64,000 nucleotides of DNA, from positions 1 to 64,000 of the forward strand of contig JAEZKA010000025.1 of NCBI GenBank assembly GCA_023436225.1, in the 5' to 3' direction. This document shows, piece after piece, positions 35,375 through 44,712 of the stretch (positions are counted from its first letter, which is position 1; every line of letters begins with the position of its first letter). The position numbers and the translations under genes are program-made. This stretch comes from Bacillota bacterium (GTDB taxonomy: Bacteria > Bacillota > Clostridia > Lachnospirales > Lachnospiraceae). Under the pieces are notes generated by a model. The model did not search any database and was not told where the DNA came from. It saw only the letters and a list, made by a program, of their open reading frames with translations.

Positions 35375-36919
35375 TTAATGCAATCCGTTATACAAGGCTC
35401 TAAGCAATACTGCATCTGGATCCTGACTCAATTCCCAAACCATTGCTCCTCCCAAATCTTTCTCAACAATATAGGATGCCTTTAGGTTAATCGATTCCTC
35501 ATCATCATAGGATATAAAATTAGTGCCGTTAAATAACCACGGTACCTTGGACTCGCCGTGAAAATATCGGATATAGCCGGGAGAATTCACATAATTAGCT
35601 GCAATATTGGCATAGCTTATCGAAGCCGCTCCGGAGTAATTCTGATAAAGACCGTTATTCGAATTGGTAACCGCCTTATAGATATATCCATAAAAGGGAA
35701 CTCCCATGATCAGTTTTTCAGCGGGAAAGCCCTTCTGCAACCATGCACTAATGGATTGATCCACACTTTCTTTATATTGAGGCGACAGATCCGAATTATT
35801 ATAAAGCGGTGCATTAAAATCGGTATATGGGTCCCATGAGCCATGAAGATCATAAGTCATAATATTAGCATAATCTACGTATGCCGCCAGCTTTACTGCT
35901 TCAATATTATTCAAGTACCATGTTCCGGATGCCCCTGCAAAACTAAGGATATACTCTTTACCATCGATCACACCTCTGGCATCTAGCTTCTCTCTGAGTT
36001 TTTGCATTAGAAGCGTAAAATTATACTTATCCTCCGGTCTGCGGGTATTCGTTGATAGTCCTCCACTTACGGGATATTCCCAATCAATATCGACACCATC
36101 CAAGCCATATTTTACAACAAAATCAACGCAGCTATCAGCAAATACCGTTCTTGATGCATCAGTCAAGGCAGCATCGGAGAATCTGGCAGACCAGGACCAA
36201 CCACCTACTGCGATCAGAAGCTTCAGATCAGGATTAGACTTTTTAAGCGCGGACAGCTTAGATAGATTCGATGGGTCCACATCAGGATATCCTAGTGTAA
36301 TCTTATAGTCGCTGCCTATATTAGCAAAGGCATAATTAATATGTGTTAACTTGCTTACATCAAGCTTATCCGGCGTGAAGCCAGAATAGGCAGACCATGC
36401 TGCATAATAACCAATTACCTTCTGCGCGGGGGCGATCGGCGTCGGAGGAGCTGTCGGCGTTGGTGATGCTGTCGGCGTTGGTGATGCTGTCGGCGTAGGG
36501 GTTACCGTCGGTAATGGAGTCGGGGTTGAAGGATTGGTTGTAATCACAGCAATATTGCTGCTTTTGGATCTATTCCCCGCAGCATCCCTCGCTTTGATAT
36601 AAAAAGAATATTTTGAAGCTGGAGATAAACCGATTACCTGATAGGACAAAAATGCTGTAGTGCCTACCAAAGTATTATTTCTATATATTTCATAATATGT
36701 AACTGCTACGTTATCTGTAGAAGCATTCCAAGATAAACGGGCTGAAGTATCAGTAACAGATGATTGAACCAAATTCAGAGGTGCTGTGGGTGGTGTTTTG
36801 TCCATTTTTTTTGGTTTCGCATAGGCAACCGATCCATACATCGAGTTAATCAATAATATCATAACTAATAAGATCCCTAACCACTTTCTCGCCCACGTAT
36901 AATTCCTGTTTTTTTCCAT
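35375..36919 (-). CDS. Secreted GH18 glycosidase with fibronectin type III domain
   Basis: 514 residues: a signal peptide (about 1-34), an Fn3 domain (about 42-128), a Pro/Thr linker (about 130-165) and a GH18 TIM-barrel domain (about 167-512). The catalytic signature DxxDxDxE is complete (D274, D277, D279 and acid E281 in LDGVDIDWEYP). Such enzymes cut beta-1,4 GlcNAc polymers (chitin or related glycans). No carbohydrate-binding module or anchor is seen, so it is probably released. An AAGGAG site precedes the ATG. Chitinase is likely; an endo-N-acetylglucosaminidase cannot be excluded. Confidence 0.92.
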   Translation of the reverse strand: MEKNRNYTWARKWLGILLVMILLINSMYGSVAYAKPKKMDKTPPTAPLNLVQSSVTDTSARLSWNASTDNVAVTYYEIYRNNTLVGTTAFLSYQVIGLSPASKYSFYIKARDAAGNRSKSSNIAVITTNPSTPTPLPTVTPTPTASPTPTASPTPTAPPTPIAPAQKVIGYYAAWSAYSGFTPDKLDVSKLTHINYAFANIGSDYKITLGYPDVDPSNLSKLSALKKSNPDLKLLIAVGGWSWSARFSDAALTDASRTVFADSCVDFVVKYGLDGVDIDWEYPVSGGLSTNTRRPEDKYNFTLLMQKLREKLDARGVIDGKEYILSFAGASGTWYLNNIEAVKLAAYVDYANIMTYDLHGSWDPYTDFNAPLYNNSDLSPQYKESVDQSISAWLQKGFPAEKLIMGVPFYGYIYKAVTNSNNGLYQNYSGAASISYANIAANYVNSPGYIRYFHGESKVPWLFNGTNFISYDDEESINLKASYIVEKDLGGAMVWELSQDPDAVLLRALYNGLH

Positions 36920-37112
36920 CGATTGCTCTCCTTATTATGTATTGTCTACAAGCATATAATTCATCAAATTCTACATAGCATCCATTTATTCAATTTCCTT
37001 GAATTTTCCTGCTAAGAATGAAAATGTCTTTTTTGATGATATTATGCTACCAGTTTTGTCGTATTATGTCAATTCTGCACACCTAGGGAAACGATGGAAG
37101 CCCTTCCTATGT

Positions 37113-37219
37113 TTAGCATTCCAACACGGTCAATCCCTTCCCTCTGGAGTAGTAATAGACGCGGTCGGACAACACCTCTTCTCGAGCTACCTGAGTAACA
37201 TTAATCTCACGTACCAGAA
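37113..37219 (-). pseudogene. 3' fragment of a DUF5688 gene
   Basis: The minus strand reads LVREINVTQVAREEVLSD, then RVYYYSRGKGLTVLEC-stop. This is a near copy of the C-terminus of the intact DUF5688 protein encoded at 42436-43395 (MVREINATQVAREEVLSD...GLTVLEA). Homology fades upstream of this and no start exists. It is a leftover copy, separated from the intact gene by the large surface-protein gene. The rest of 36920-37401 holds only this fragment and the terminator at 37315-37346. Confidence 0.85.
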
Positions 37220-37314
37220 TAGGATACATTCCCCTGGCTGTCCTGCATGATGTACATCATGGTTTTGATTATAAAACGCCAGATATTCCTTGAAGCTCTA
37301 TGAAATAGGAAAGA

Positions 37315-37346
37315 GGGGATGTTGCACATTCCTGTACGACATCCCC
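37315..37346 (-). terminator. Terminator after the surface protein gene
   Basis: GGGGATGTTGCACA / TGTACGACATCCCC, a 14-bp stem with one C-A mismatch and one G-U pair and a 4-base loop, followed on the minus strand by TCTTTCCTATTTC. It lies about 55 bases past the stop codon. Confidence 0.65.
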
Positions 37347-37401
37347 CTTCACAAAAGGCCTCTATCCTTTATGTAAATTGAAGCCACATTATTACCGGAT
37401 T

Positions 37402-39639
37402 TTATTCCACCGTTACCTTGATTCTCTTATATACACCATTCTGTGCATATGCGTACACATAACAGGTTCCTTTTGCTTTTGCCGTGATTTTTCCCTTGCT
37501 GTTTACGGTTGCAATCTCCTTGTTGGAGGATGCATAACGAATGACTGCCGTATGTTCCTTCAGCTTTTTGCCCTTGGGTAGAACCACCTGACCTGTCACG
37601 GTTTTCGATATCCCTACTTCCAGCTTTACCGATGCCTTATCTGTTGTAACCTTGGTCGGGTTACCATATTTCTTACTCTCGGTAATGGTATGTATTACCT
37701 TAGAGGTCGCGATGATAACCTGTTCTCCGTCGATCATCTGGTAAGCCTTTACCTGGTACTTGTAATTGGTTCCCTTTTTCAGGTTCTTTACCGTGTAGCT
37801 AGTGGTATCCGCCGGAAGCTTAGCCAGCTTCTTCATCTCTTCTCCGCATTTTCCGCCGTAGATCAGATATCCATCCGCATTCGCAATTCTCTTATAGGAT
37901 AAGGTTTGTGAGGTCTTGCCTGCCTCTGCCGTCAGACGCAGATGGTGGAAGTCCTGATAGGTCTGTATCTTTATTTTATCCTGATAGGTCAGGGCATAGG
38001 TAGAGAATTTGTCCGTCTCAAAGGTAAATAAATGTGTTACCGGGTCATAGGTTCCCTCTATTCTGGTTACTTCTCCGTTATGAACCCGAAGAACATAAAA
38101 CTCCCTGCTTATTGATCCATCTGTGCTCCGGAGCTCTTCCGGTACCTCGATGCTGATACTGATTTTATCCTTTGTCTCGGTAACCTTTGTCTCTTCCTGG
38201 CTGCCAACCTGCTTATACAGAGTCAAATCAATATATAGAACGGGTATATCCGTAGCCTCATTTGTTGTAACTCCATTCTCTGATGCTAATGTATCCTGAA
38301 TCAGCTTCTTCTCTTTATCGTTAACCGAAGCACTGATGTCAGTAACCTTCAGTATAATCCTTGCATTCTCTCCTTCTGCTACTCTTTTCTGCTCCTCAGG
38401 AGTTAATACACTGGCCTTCAGCTCATCACTGCTGTTGTTTACATTTACTGCCGGAGCACCTTCCTCCTTCTTTTGATCCTTTTCTACTTTACCCTCGGAT
38501 TTTTCCGTATTGTTTGAAGAAGAACCTGAACCGGAATCAGAGCTTGGGGTGGGAGTAGGACTTGGAACAGGAGTAGGTACTGCTGTTACTGTAATGGTAA
38601 AGGTCCTGGTATAATCACTACCTGCAGCTAAACCATTTACAACCGTTGCCTTCACTGTGACACTACCTGCCGATGTTGCCCGGAAGATATTTTCTGTAAT
38701 GGATGCACCTGTGCCGTTCGCATCTTCCACGCTCCAGCTAATGGTCTGGTTAGTGGCATCACTAGGAGTTATGGTTCCCGTAAGGGTCAGATTGGAGCCA
38801 ACTTGTACGGTAGACGCATTTGTCATGGTGATGTCTGTTACAGGAATAAAGGTGACAAGCTTGCTTAGGCTCAAATCCATGCCGGTTATATTAGCAGCTG
38901 TTACATCAAAGCTACTGGTTGTCCCGCTATGGTAACCAGAGGCACTTACCTCTATGACATAATCACCTGCGTTGACACCGCTAATAATATAAGCTCCATT
39001 TGAATCTGTATTTACCGCGCTGCCCATATTACTTCCACCGCTCTTTAGCTGGACAGACGCACCAGCGATGCCATGGCCCGTATCACTATCTGTGATGGTT
39101 CCATTAATAGTGTAGGTAGGAGCTGGTATATATGATGCTACGGTAAAGATACTGTCTTCCCCTGCATTGTGGGTGTCCGTTTCCGCAACCCGAACTAGAT
39201 AGACTCCATCAGTCAAGCCAGTAATGGCACTTCCGCTAACAGAGATTGCACTTCCGCTAACGGTGGTATAGCTTGATTCACCGACTTTCTTATACTCCAT
39301 AGCAGCTGTCACACCGACGCGCATACCATCATTATTGTCTGGGGTGGTGCATCCCTGGGCAGTTACTCCGGTAACTGCTGGGCCGTCGGCCTTTGCAATA
39401 CTCCAGTTTATGCTTTTTTCTGTGGTGGTATTATCATTCCATATGTATCCGGATTTCAGTGTTGCTGTAGCGGTATAGCTGCCCACAGCCGTTGCTTTAT
39501 CTCCGCTTAAGTCATAGCCTTCACCGCTATTCACGCCGATTTGCTCGCTGCCGTTCCACTTAAGTTCGGTATTTGCGGTAGGAATTGCAATTTTCGTTAC
39601 TCCTGCCGGAACCTTTACTTCGGCATATGCTCCCGCCTC
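37402..39639 (-). pseudogene. Surface protein, C-terminal part beyond an in-frame stop
   Basis: This is the same reading frame as the gene that begins at 41910, continuing directly after a TAA at 39642-39640. It encodes about 745 residues. A GTG at 39534 could begin a shorter product, but no ribosome site precedes it. Domains in order: an Ig-like/MBG-type repeat, an Fn3-like repeat, a carboxypeptidase-regulatory-like domain (TINGTITDSDTGHGIAGASVQLKSG), a Big-2 like domain, a Pro/Ser linker, a mixed region, an Fn3-like domain and a final Big-2 domain. The Big-2 end reads ATVNSKGKITAKAKGTCYVYAYA. There is no LPXTG anchor. Domain structure remains intact, so the stop is recent, read through, or a sequencing error. 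Confidence 0.7.
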
Positions 39640-41910
39640 TTAAGTAGGAGTAGCTTTCACTCGCACATAGTAGGTTCCTGCGGAAAGGCCGGTAATTTCG
39701 GTTCCGGTGCAATTCTTGGCGTCAGTAAAGCTGCTGTTATCAGCATATTCCATATCGGTAGACGTTCCGCTGATCTTTCCGTCTGTACCACCAATGCTGC
39801 TGGGTGCCACTGCCGTAAGTCCTGTCGGAGCCGCAGGACCGACTGCCTTTGCGATGGTAGCGGTGGCATCGCTGGAAACAGAGTCTGTCTGCACACTGCT
39901 TGTTACCACACAGGTGAGGGTTTGACCGATATCCTCCTGCACGATAACATAAGTATTTCTGGTAGCTCCTTCTATATTGTTTTCGCCCCGCTTCCATTGA
40001 TAGGATAATGCGCCGGAATTATTGCCGCTTGCATATACAGCCGTCAGTGTTTTACCGTATTTTGTCGTACCGCTGATTGTTACCGTACCGGTAAGCGAGA
40101 CAGCAGCCCACTGTGCGGTCAAGCCTGCGACGGTGTTGAGCACCGTTTCACCCGCAGCGTAGGTTGTTATACTGCTTGTATCCTTCCACCCAGCAAACGC
40201 CTTGTCGGTGGGTGCGGTCAGCCCCTCGCCGCTGGGAGCGATGAAGCTATCGCCTGCACAGATGATTTTGATATTCGTTGTACTTCCCTTTAGGCTGCCG
40301 CCATTCAGATTCAAGGTTACCGCTTTCAATCCGTCATAACCCAGCGTTCCAGGATTCAGCACTTCAAGGGCGGGACGGAAGCTGGCATTAACGCTTTTTG
40401 GATAGCCATTACAGTAATGGACCGAATGGTCTCCGCGTATTGCAAAGAAATTTGAAATCAATCTGGTATCCTGACCCCAAGACGGAATCCCTTTCCAATT
40501 TTTTATCCATCCTGTTGCATTGTCGGCTGAATTTGATTTCTTCACAATCTGATCCCATTCATTGGTAAGGGGCAGCCCTTTATGATCACTGCCATCCGAT
40601 GCAAAACCAGCATGACCGCTCCCTACGCTCAAAGAGCGCAGTTTATAATTTGTATCAAAGTCTTTGCCGAAGATAAGACCATTTGTATTCAAACTATTCC
40701 AACTGATGCCTGTGGAAATGGCATAATCCCCAACAAACAGGCTGCGGTCGGATTTATTTGCGTATGCATAGCTTTCAGTTGTCGCCATTTCACTTGTCAG
40801 GCTATAGGCATTCACCGTGCCTGCGTAGGTAAAGGGCACATAGTGCAGGCTTCTGTCAGGCAGAGTGGTATTTACCGTGCCGATGTTATTCTTTTCGCTG
40901 GAAAGGTCGAAATAGTAGGTGTCGCCGGGAGTGAGGTTGAATTGCTCCGTCACGGCCGGCGCAGGCTCAAATTTTACGTATTTGTATTGGTTTAGGTTCG
41001 CCATATCGTAAGCGACCAGTGAACCTTCGTCGTAACTGGTGCTTGCCATGGCCTGCGTACCGCCGCCGATATATAGCGTCTCATAGTAAAATGCACGGCC
41101 CATGCCTTTTATAATTGCAGAACCTCCTGAAACATTCACGAATACAGTGGAAGCACCTATAGCGTAACTTTTAGAGCTGCTAATTATTCCGCCGCAGATG
41201 TTTACAACGGCACCGGTTTCTGCATAAATTGTGACAAGGTTTGGATAAGCCTCTGAGGAAATTGTTCCGCCGTTTATCGTTGCCGTCCCACCGGAGCTGA
41301 CAAAAACCGTATTAGCGAATTGCGAGTGGATTGTGCCGCCGTTCATTATTAAGTTTCCATTGTAACACTCAATAGCTCTGGCGCCTAATCCACTTGCACT
41401 AACGGCCCCGCCGCCCGCACTATCTTCGATTGTCAGCGTGGCGCCAGAGGCATTGATAAGAATCGCAGGTTTATCGGTACCTGACTGGGAAATCGTACGT
41501 CCGTTCAGATTAAGGATAAAGCTTTTTGTACTGGCGATGGTGACAGAATCTGTAAGGTTTATGTCCTTCAGAAGCTCAATGGTCTGCCCGTCGGTAACGG
41601 CATCAAACGCCTCCTCCAGCGTGGCATAGCCTGTCTCGCCGATTGCGGCGACGTCGCCGGCCTCAATCGCCAACAGCTGTATTCCCCGAGTGGCAAATGC
41701 AGGTTCACCCACCGTGGCGGTCAGCGTTTCGGGCAATTTCAAATCCTCAATAGCTGTACCGGTCATAACCGTTTTTGCTGTTTCTTCGAGCGGTGCATAG
41801 TTAGTGATTTCTCCGCTTGCACCAAGAGTCGTATGTGCTTTTGCCGTAACCGGCATCAAGGTCAATACCATGCACAGCACTAGCAACATGCTCAGTAATC
41901 GTTTTTTCAT
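39640..41910 (-). CDS. Large secreted surface protein, N-terminal part, ends at premature TAA
   Basis: 756 residues with a clear signal peptide (KKRLLSMLLVLCMVLTLMPVTAKA) and an AAAGGAGG ribosome site. Residues about 90-290 resemble a right-handed beta-helix (repeated GGTI...SGGTATINGGTISS). About 320-520 resembles the DUF6273-type module (SWGQDTRLISNFFAIRG, ASFRPALEV). Next come a Listeria-Bacteroides repeat-like unit (LNLNGGS...AGWKD...TAQW), an Ig-like repeat (YQWKRGENNIEGAT) and an Fn3-like start. It stops inside that last domain at a TAA, and the same frame carries on for about 745 residues. The DNA here is visibly richer in G and C than its neighbours, which suggests acquisition. A cell-surface or adhesion role is inferred. 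Confidence 0.8.
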   Translation of the reverse strand: MKKRLLSMLLVLCMVLTLMPVTAKAHTTLGASGEITNYAPLEETAKTVMTGTAIEDLKLPETLTATVGEPAFATRGIQLLAIEAGDVAAIGETGYATLEEAFDAVTDGQTIELLKDINLTDSVTIASTKSFILNLNGRTISQSGTDKPAILINASGATLTIEDSAGGGAVSASGLGARAIECYNGNLIMNGGTIHSQFANTVFVSSGGTATINGGTISSEAYPNLVTIYAETGAVVNICGGIISSSKSYAIGASTVFVNVSGGSAIIKGMGRAFYYETLYIGGGTQAMASTSYDEGSLVAYDMANLNQYKYVKFEPAPAVTEQFNLTPGDTYYFDLSSEKNNIGTVNTTLPDRSLHYVPFTYAGTVNAYSLTSEMATTESYAYANKSDRSLFVGDYAISTGISWNSLNTNGLIFGKDFDTNYKLRSLSVGSGHAGFASDGSDHKGLPLTNEWDQIVKKSNSADNATGWIKNWKGIPSWGQDTRLISNFFAIRGDHSVHYCNGYPKSVNASFRPALEVLNPGTLGYDGLKAVTLNLNGGSLKGSTTNIKIICAGDSFIAPSGEGLTAPTDKAFAGWKDTSSITTYAAGETVLNTVAGLTAQWAAVSLTGTVTISGTTKYGKTLTAVYASGNNSGALSYQWKRGENNIEGATRNTYVIVQEDIGQTLTCVVTSSVQTDSVSSDATATIAKAVGPAAPTGLTAVAPSSIGGTDGKISGTSTDMEYADNSSFTDAKNCTGTEITGLSAGTYYVRVKATPT

Positions 41911-42093
41911 AATACCTGTTCCTCCTTTTGTAAAGAATAATTCCTTACCTTGATTTATTATATCAAAAATTTTTCTCTAAAACCGTCCACTACATGAAAC
42001 ATGTTTTTTTGACATGAATCATAGTTTCGGGAAAGTCATTTTACAATTGAAGTTTTACAATTGAAGCCTGAATCTTGCTAAAGCAGAGAAAAA

Positions 42094-42119
42094 GCCTCAC
42101 ACCCAAAAGGGTGAGAGGC
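42094..42119 (-). terminator. Terminator-like hairpin in the 41.9-42.4 kb gap
   Basis: GCCTCACACCC / GGGTGAGAGGC, 11 bp with one mismatch and an AAAA loop, followed on the minus strand by TTTTTCTCTGC. It lies about 320 bases past the DUF5688 gene. Confidence 0.55.
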
Positions 42120-42390
42120 CTGTTCAAAACCGGTAACCTTAGATTATAAGAATAAAAAGATTGCTGTAAGTAATAAAGCAATAGACGATACGCAGTCAGA
42201 GATTAAGGTTCAATTAGGTAAAAGAACTTTTACATTTAATAAAAATGGCTTCCTACATGATGAAATAGGGTTTCAAGGTGAATTTGAGTATCCACTGACT
42301 CTTGCCATTAATTCAGATTTATTAAAGGCTAATCATTTTGTTATTACTATAGATAAGCTTCAAAACAACTTAATCATTGGACAAAATTAA
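42115..42390 (+). pseudogene. Orphan C-terminal gene remnant
   Basis: A plus-strand frame runs open for 91 codons between a TGA at 42112 and a TAA at 42388 and reads like real protein (for example LGKRTFTFNKNGFLHDEIGF and FVITIDKLQNNLIIGQN). It has no ATG, GTG or TTG start in frame and no ribosome site, so it looks like the 3' end of a truncated gene. It is AT-rich, unlike the neighbouring surface-protein gene, and opposite in strand to its neighbours. Family not recognised. Confidence 0.55.
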
Positions 42391-42435
42391 TTCAACATAA
42401 TTCAAATTTAAGAAGTAGAGGCTGTCTCAATCTCA

Positions 42436-43395
42436 TTAGGCTTCCAGTACTGTCAGACCTTTTTCTCTGGAAAAATAATAGACGCAGTCGGACAGTACCT
42501 CCTCGCGAGCCACTTGTGTAGCATTAATCTCACGTACCATATTAGAATACTCTTTACTGCTCTTATCATCGTGGGTTGGAACAAGAATTAACTCATGAAT
42601 ACTACTTGGAAAGATATAAAGATCAGATTGAAATTGCTCAGAAAGCTTATGTAATACATTGGGATATAAAAGACAGGAGGCACCATTGATGCCTTTTTGA
42701 TTGGACAGAATATACATCCTATTCTTCCGATCTGAAGCACTCATGATAAATGGGTTCATATCCTCCGGTACCTCAGCCTCTCGGCCGGTTGTTTCCTCGG
42801 AAAGTATGGATTGTATTACCTCCTCCATACTTCGTAGTATTTCTGGAAAAAGTCGCTTTGTATTCTCTGCAGCCAGCTCATGAAGCTCCTTAAGGTGAGT
42901 CTTCCACTGCTTCACATGTTCATTGGTAATTCGAATGGTGCCAATCCCCTCCTCATCTTCACGAACCAGACAATGATAGGTAATTGCCAGATCAAGATAC
43001 CTGATATAAGGTATTTTCTTAAGAAGCGTTTGATTCCGATCATAATTGACGATTCGATAAATAATAAAGGGCTTCATCTCTTCATAAGTGAAGGTAAAGG
43101 TGTTATCTACAATAGGTACCATGGAATTTTGGTACACATTACACAATCGTTGAACCAGTTCCGATAATTCCACGCCCTCCTGATATGCCTCATAGTATGG
43201 CTGAAGATAAATATTCGGAGAGAAATTCTTACCCTCCTTAAGTAATACCAGACTATCCAGCTCCAGGGAGTTGTTCTTCACCACCTTATAAACCCGGGCT
43301 GTGTACTCCTTCCCCATTCTTTGGCTTACCCCTGATAGCAGTAGTCCTACAAAATAGTCATAGTCTGACGTTGTTTCTCTTAGCACTTGAACCAT
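42436..43395 (-). CDS. DUF5688 family protein
   Basis: 319 residues, no signal peptide and no membrane segment; predicted cytoplasmic. The sequence (KEYTARVYKVVKNNSLELDSL, NIYLQPYYEAYQEG, and a C-terminal SDLYIFPSSIHELILVP) matches the DUF5688 proteins that occur in many copies in Lachnospiraceae. No function is known for the family. A GGAGG site precedes the ATG. A scrap of a second copy lies at 37113-37219 on the other side of the surface-protein gene, which points to a past duplication or insertion. Confidence 0.85.
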   Translation of the reverse strand: MVQVLRETTSDYDYFVGLLLSGVSQRMGKEYTARVYKVVKNNSLELDSLVLLKEGKNFSPNIYLQPYYEAYQEGVELSELVQRLCNVYQNSMVPIVDNTFTFTYEEMKPFIIYRIVNYDRNQTLLKKIPYIRYLDLAITYHCLVREDEEGIGTIRITNEHVKQWKTHLKELHELAAENTKRLFPEILRSMEEVIQSILSEETTGREAEVPEDMNPFIMSASDRKNRMYILSNQKGINGASCLLYPNVLHKLSEQFQSDLYIFPSSIHELILVPTHDDKSSKEYSNMVREINATQVAREEVLSDCVYYFSREKGLTVLEA

Positions 43396-43427
43396 AAATT
43401 GTCCTCCTTGAAAGAATTATTTAGAAC

Positions 43428-43555
43428 AAAGTGTCAGCTTGCTGACACTTTCGCGCCCGAGCGGATTGCGCAGCAATAACTTCCGAACGCATTCATGCGT
43501 TTGTCCGCAGAGGTGCGTCATCCCAAAGTGAATAAATTTCACTTGCACGGAGTGC
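43428..43555. repeat. Array of six short hairpins (family B-like)
   Basis: Successive inverted repeats: AAAGTGTCAGC-TT-GCTGACACTTT (43428), GCGC-11-GCGC (43453), ATTGC-GCA-GCAAT (43465), AACGCAT-TC-ATGCGTT (43486), AAGTGAA-5-TTCACTT (43526) and GCAC-GGA-GTGC (43545). Parts (GGATTGCGCAG, then CTTCC-AA-hairpin-TTTG) follow the order of the repeat at 60803-60899. No credible gene was found in 43556-43919; a 117-codon frame there is rejected. Confidence 0.65.
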
Positions 43556-43919
43556 GTTTAATTTCTATAAAATAAAAAGGCGGATAAATCCAACCCGATC
43601 ATTTTAATACATAAGCTAAAAGTGCAGATCAACACGGTTATGCTTGGATGCAAGAGATGATAACAATTCCATCATAAGAGAACAACACAATAACCGGTTG
43701 CACAAATGAAATAATATCAATATAGGAAACTGGGAGTTAATATCGATTTGATAGAAAGACTGCCAATTGAAACTAATCTCTAATATAGTTTGAGATGTAG
43801 TTCTTGATTTAACAGCTAAGTGAAGATAATATTTCGTTATGTCTATTGTAGCAAATGGGAGCGCAAATAGCAACAAAATACGCACCATATATTTACATAA
43901 AAAAAGGACAAGGTTTTGT

Positions 43920-44678
43920 TTATTTTGACTGTTCCTTCGTGATATGGTTATAAGAACAACTAAGGGCAATCAGAACCTGGGAAGGTGCATAGAAGGTCCA
44001 CATCAATATTGAGGAAAAGGAATAGATCACCAAGTAGATTTCCTCCGGCATGGTAATAAAACCGGTCAGATTGAAAAGGCCGACATTGATATCACATAGT
44101 AGGAATAATACCATACCGACAGCATACAAGAGAATCCCCCTATCCTTTCGATTGCTATGTGCTAAGCGGATTGCCCCTATGGTATTGAATAAGATGCTGA
44201 TAAAATAAAAAACAGATGCGACTAGTAATCCCTCCAAAGTAATGCCTGTAAGCCACAGGCCTAGACAGACCAGAGCCGCTATCCCCACCTGGGTTACAAC
44301 ACGCTTCCCATATAAGATGCTCCTGTCTGATTTATCTATCAGCTTATATCGAAGAATAATCAGGCGAAGACTATATAGCTGCTGAACCAGAATAAATGCC
44401 AATACCCCATAGAAATAATAGTCCAGAATCAGAATGAACAGATCTGAAATGAGGGTGAAGAACAGACCCGCCCGTAATAAGCAAAAAACTATGCTTTTGC
44501 ATGCACCCTTCTTAAGCAGTACATAGCAAAAGCATAGTATTATGATTAAATATTTAATGCCAACAGATAACCTAATACTTCCACCGGTAATATCCAAGGT
44601 CAGAAAAGCTACGTATAATATCGTCTGCAACAGAAGAAATATTAGTTCAAAGCTGTTCTTTTTTGCGTATCCTTTCAC
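43920..44678 (-). CDS. Polytopic membrane protein, YhhN/lysoplasmalogenase-like
   Basis: 252 residues with about eight transmembrane helices and few charged loops. Size, helix number and the pattern LFFTLISDLFILI...YFYGVLAFILVQQLYSLRLI resemble the YhhN (TMEM86-type lysoplasmalogenase) family, which hydrolyses lysoplasmalogens. Clostridia make plasmalogens, so this would fit, but the match is by eye and the call is tentative. It starts with GTG after GGAG and lies 34 bases downstream of the GGDEF-EAL gene, probably co-transcribed. Confidence 0.65.
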   Translation of the reverse strand: MKGYAKKNSFELIFLLLQTILYVAFLTLDITGGSIRLSVGIKYLIIILCFCYVLLKKGACKSIVFCLLRAGLFFTLISDLFILILDYYFYGVLAFILVQQLYSLRLIILRYKLIDKSDRSILYGKRVVTQVGIAALVCLGLWLTGITLEGLLVASVFYFISILFNTIGAIRLAHSNRKDRGILLYAVGMVLFLLCDINVGLFNLTGFITMPEEIYLVIYSFSSILMWTFYAPSQVLIALSCSYNHITKEQSK

Positions 44679-44712
44679 AATCTTACTCCTTATACCGATA
44701 TCCGCATTAATC

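Noticed and set aside
39541..40008. Plus-strand 155-codon frame over the premature stop of the surface gene
   Set aside because: Antisense shadow of the surface protein's coding sequence; Cys/Arg/Ser-rich with no domain and no ribosome site.
43616..43969. Minus-strand 117-codon frame downstream of the YhhN-like gene
   Set aside because: AT-rich composition, no ribosome site, overlaps the end of a well-supported gene and shows no domain pattern.
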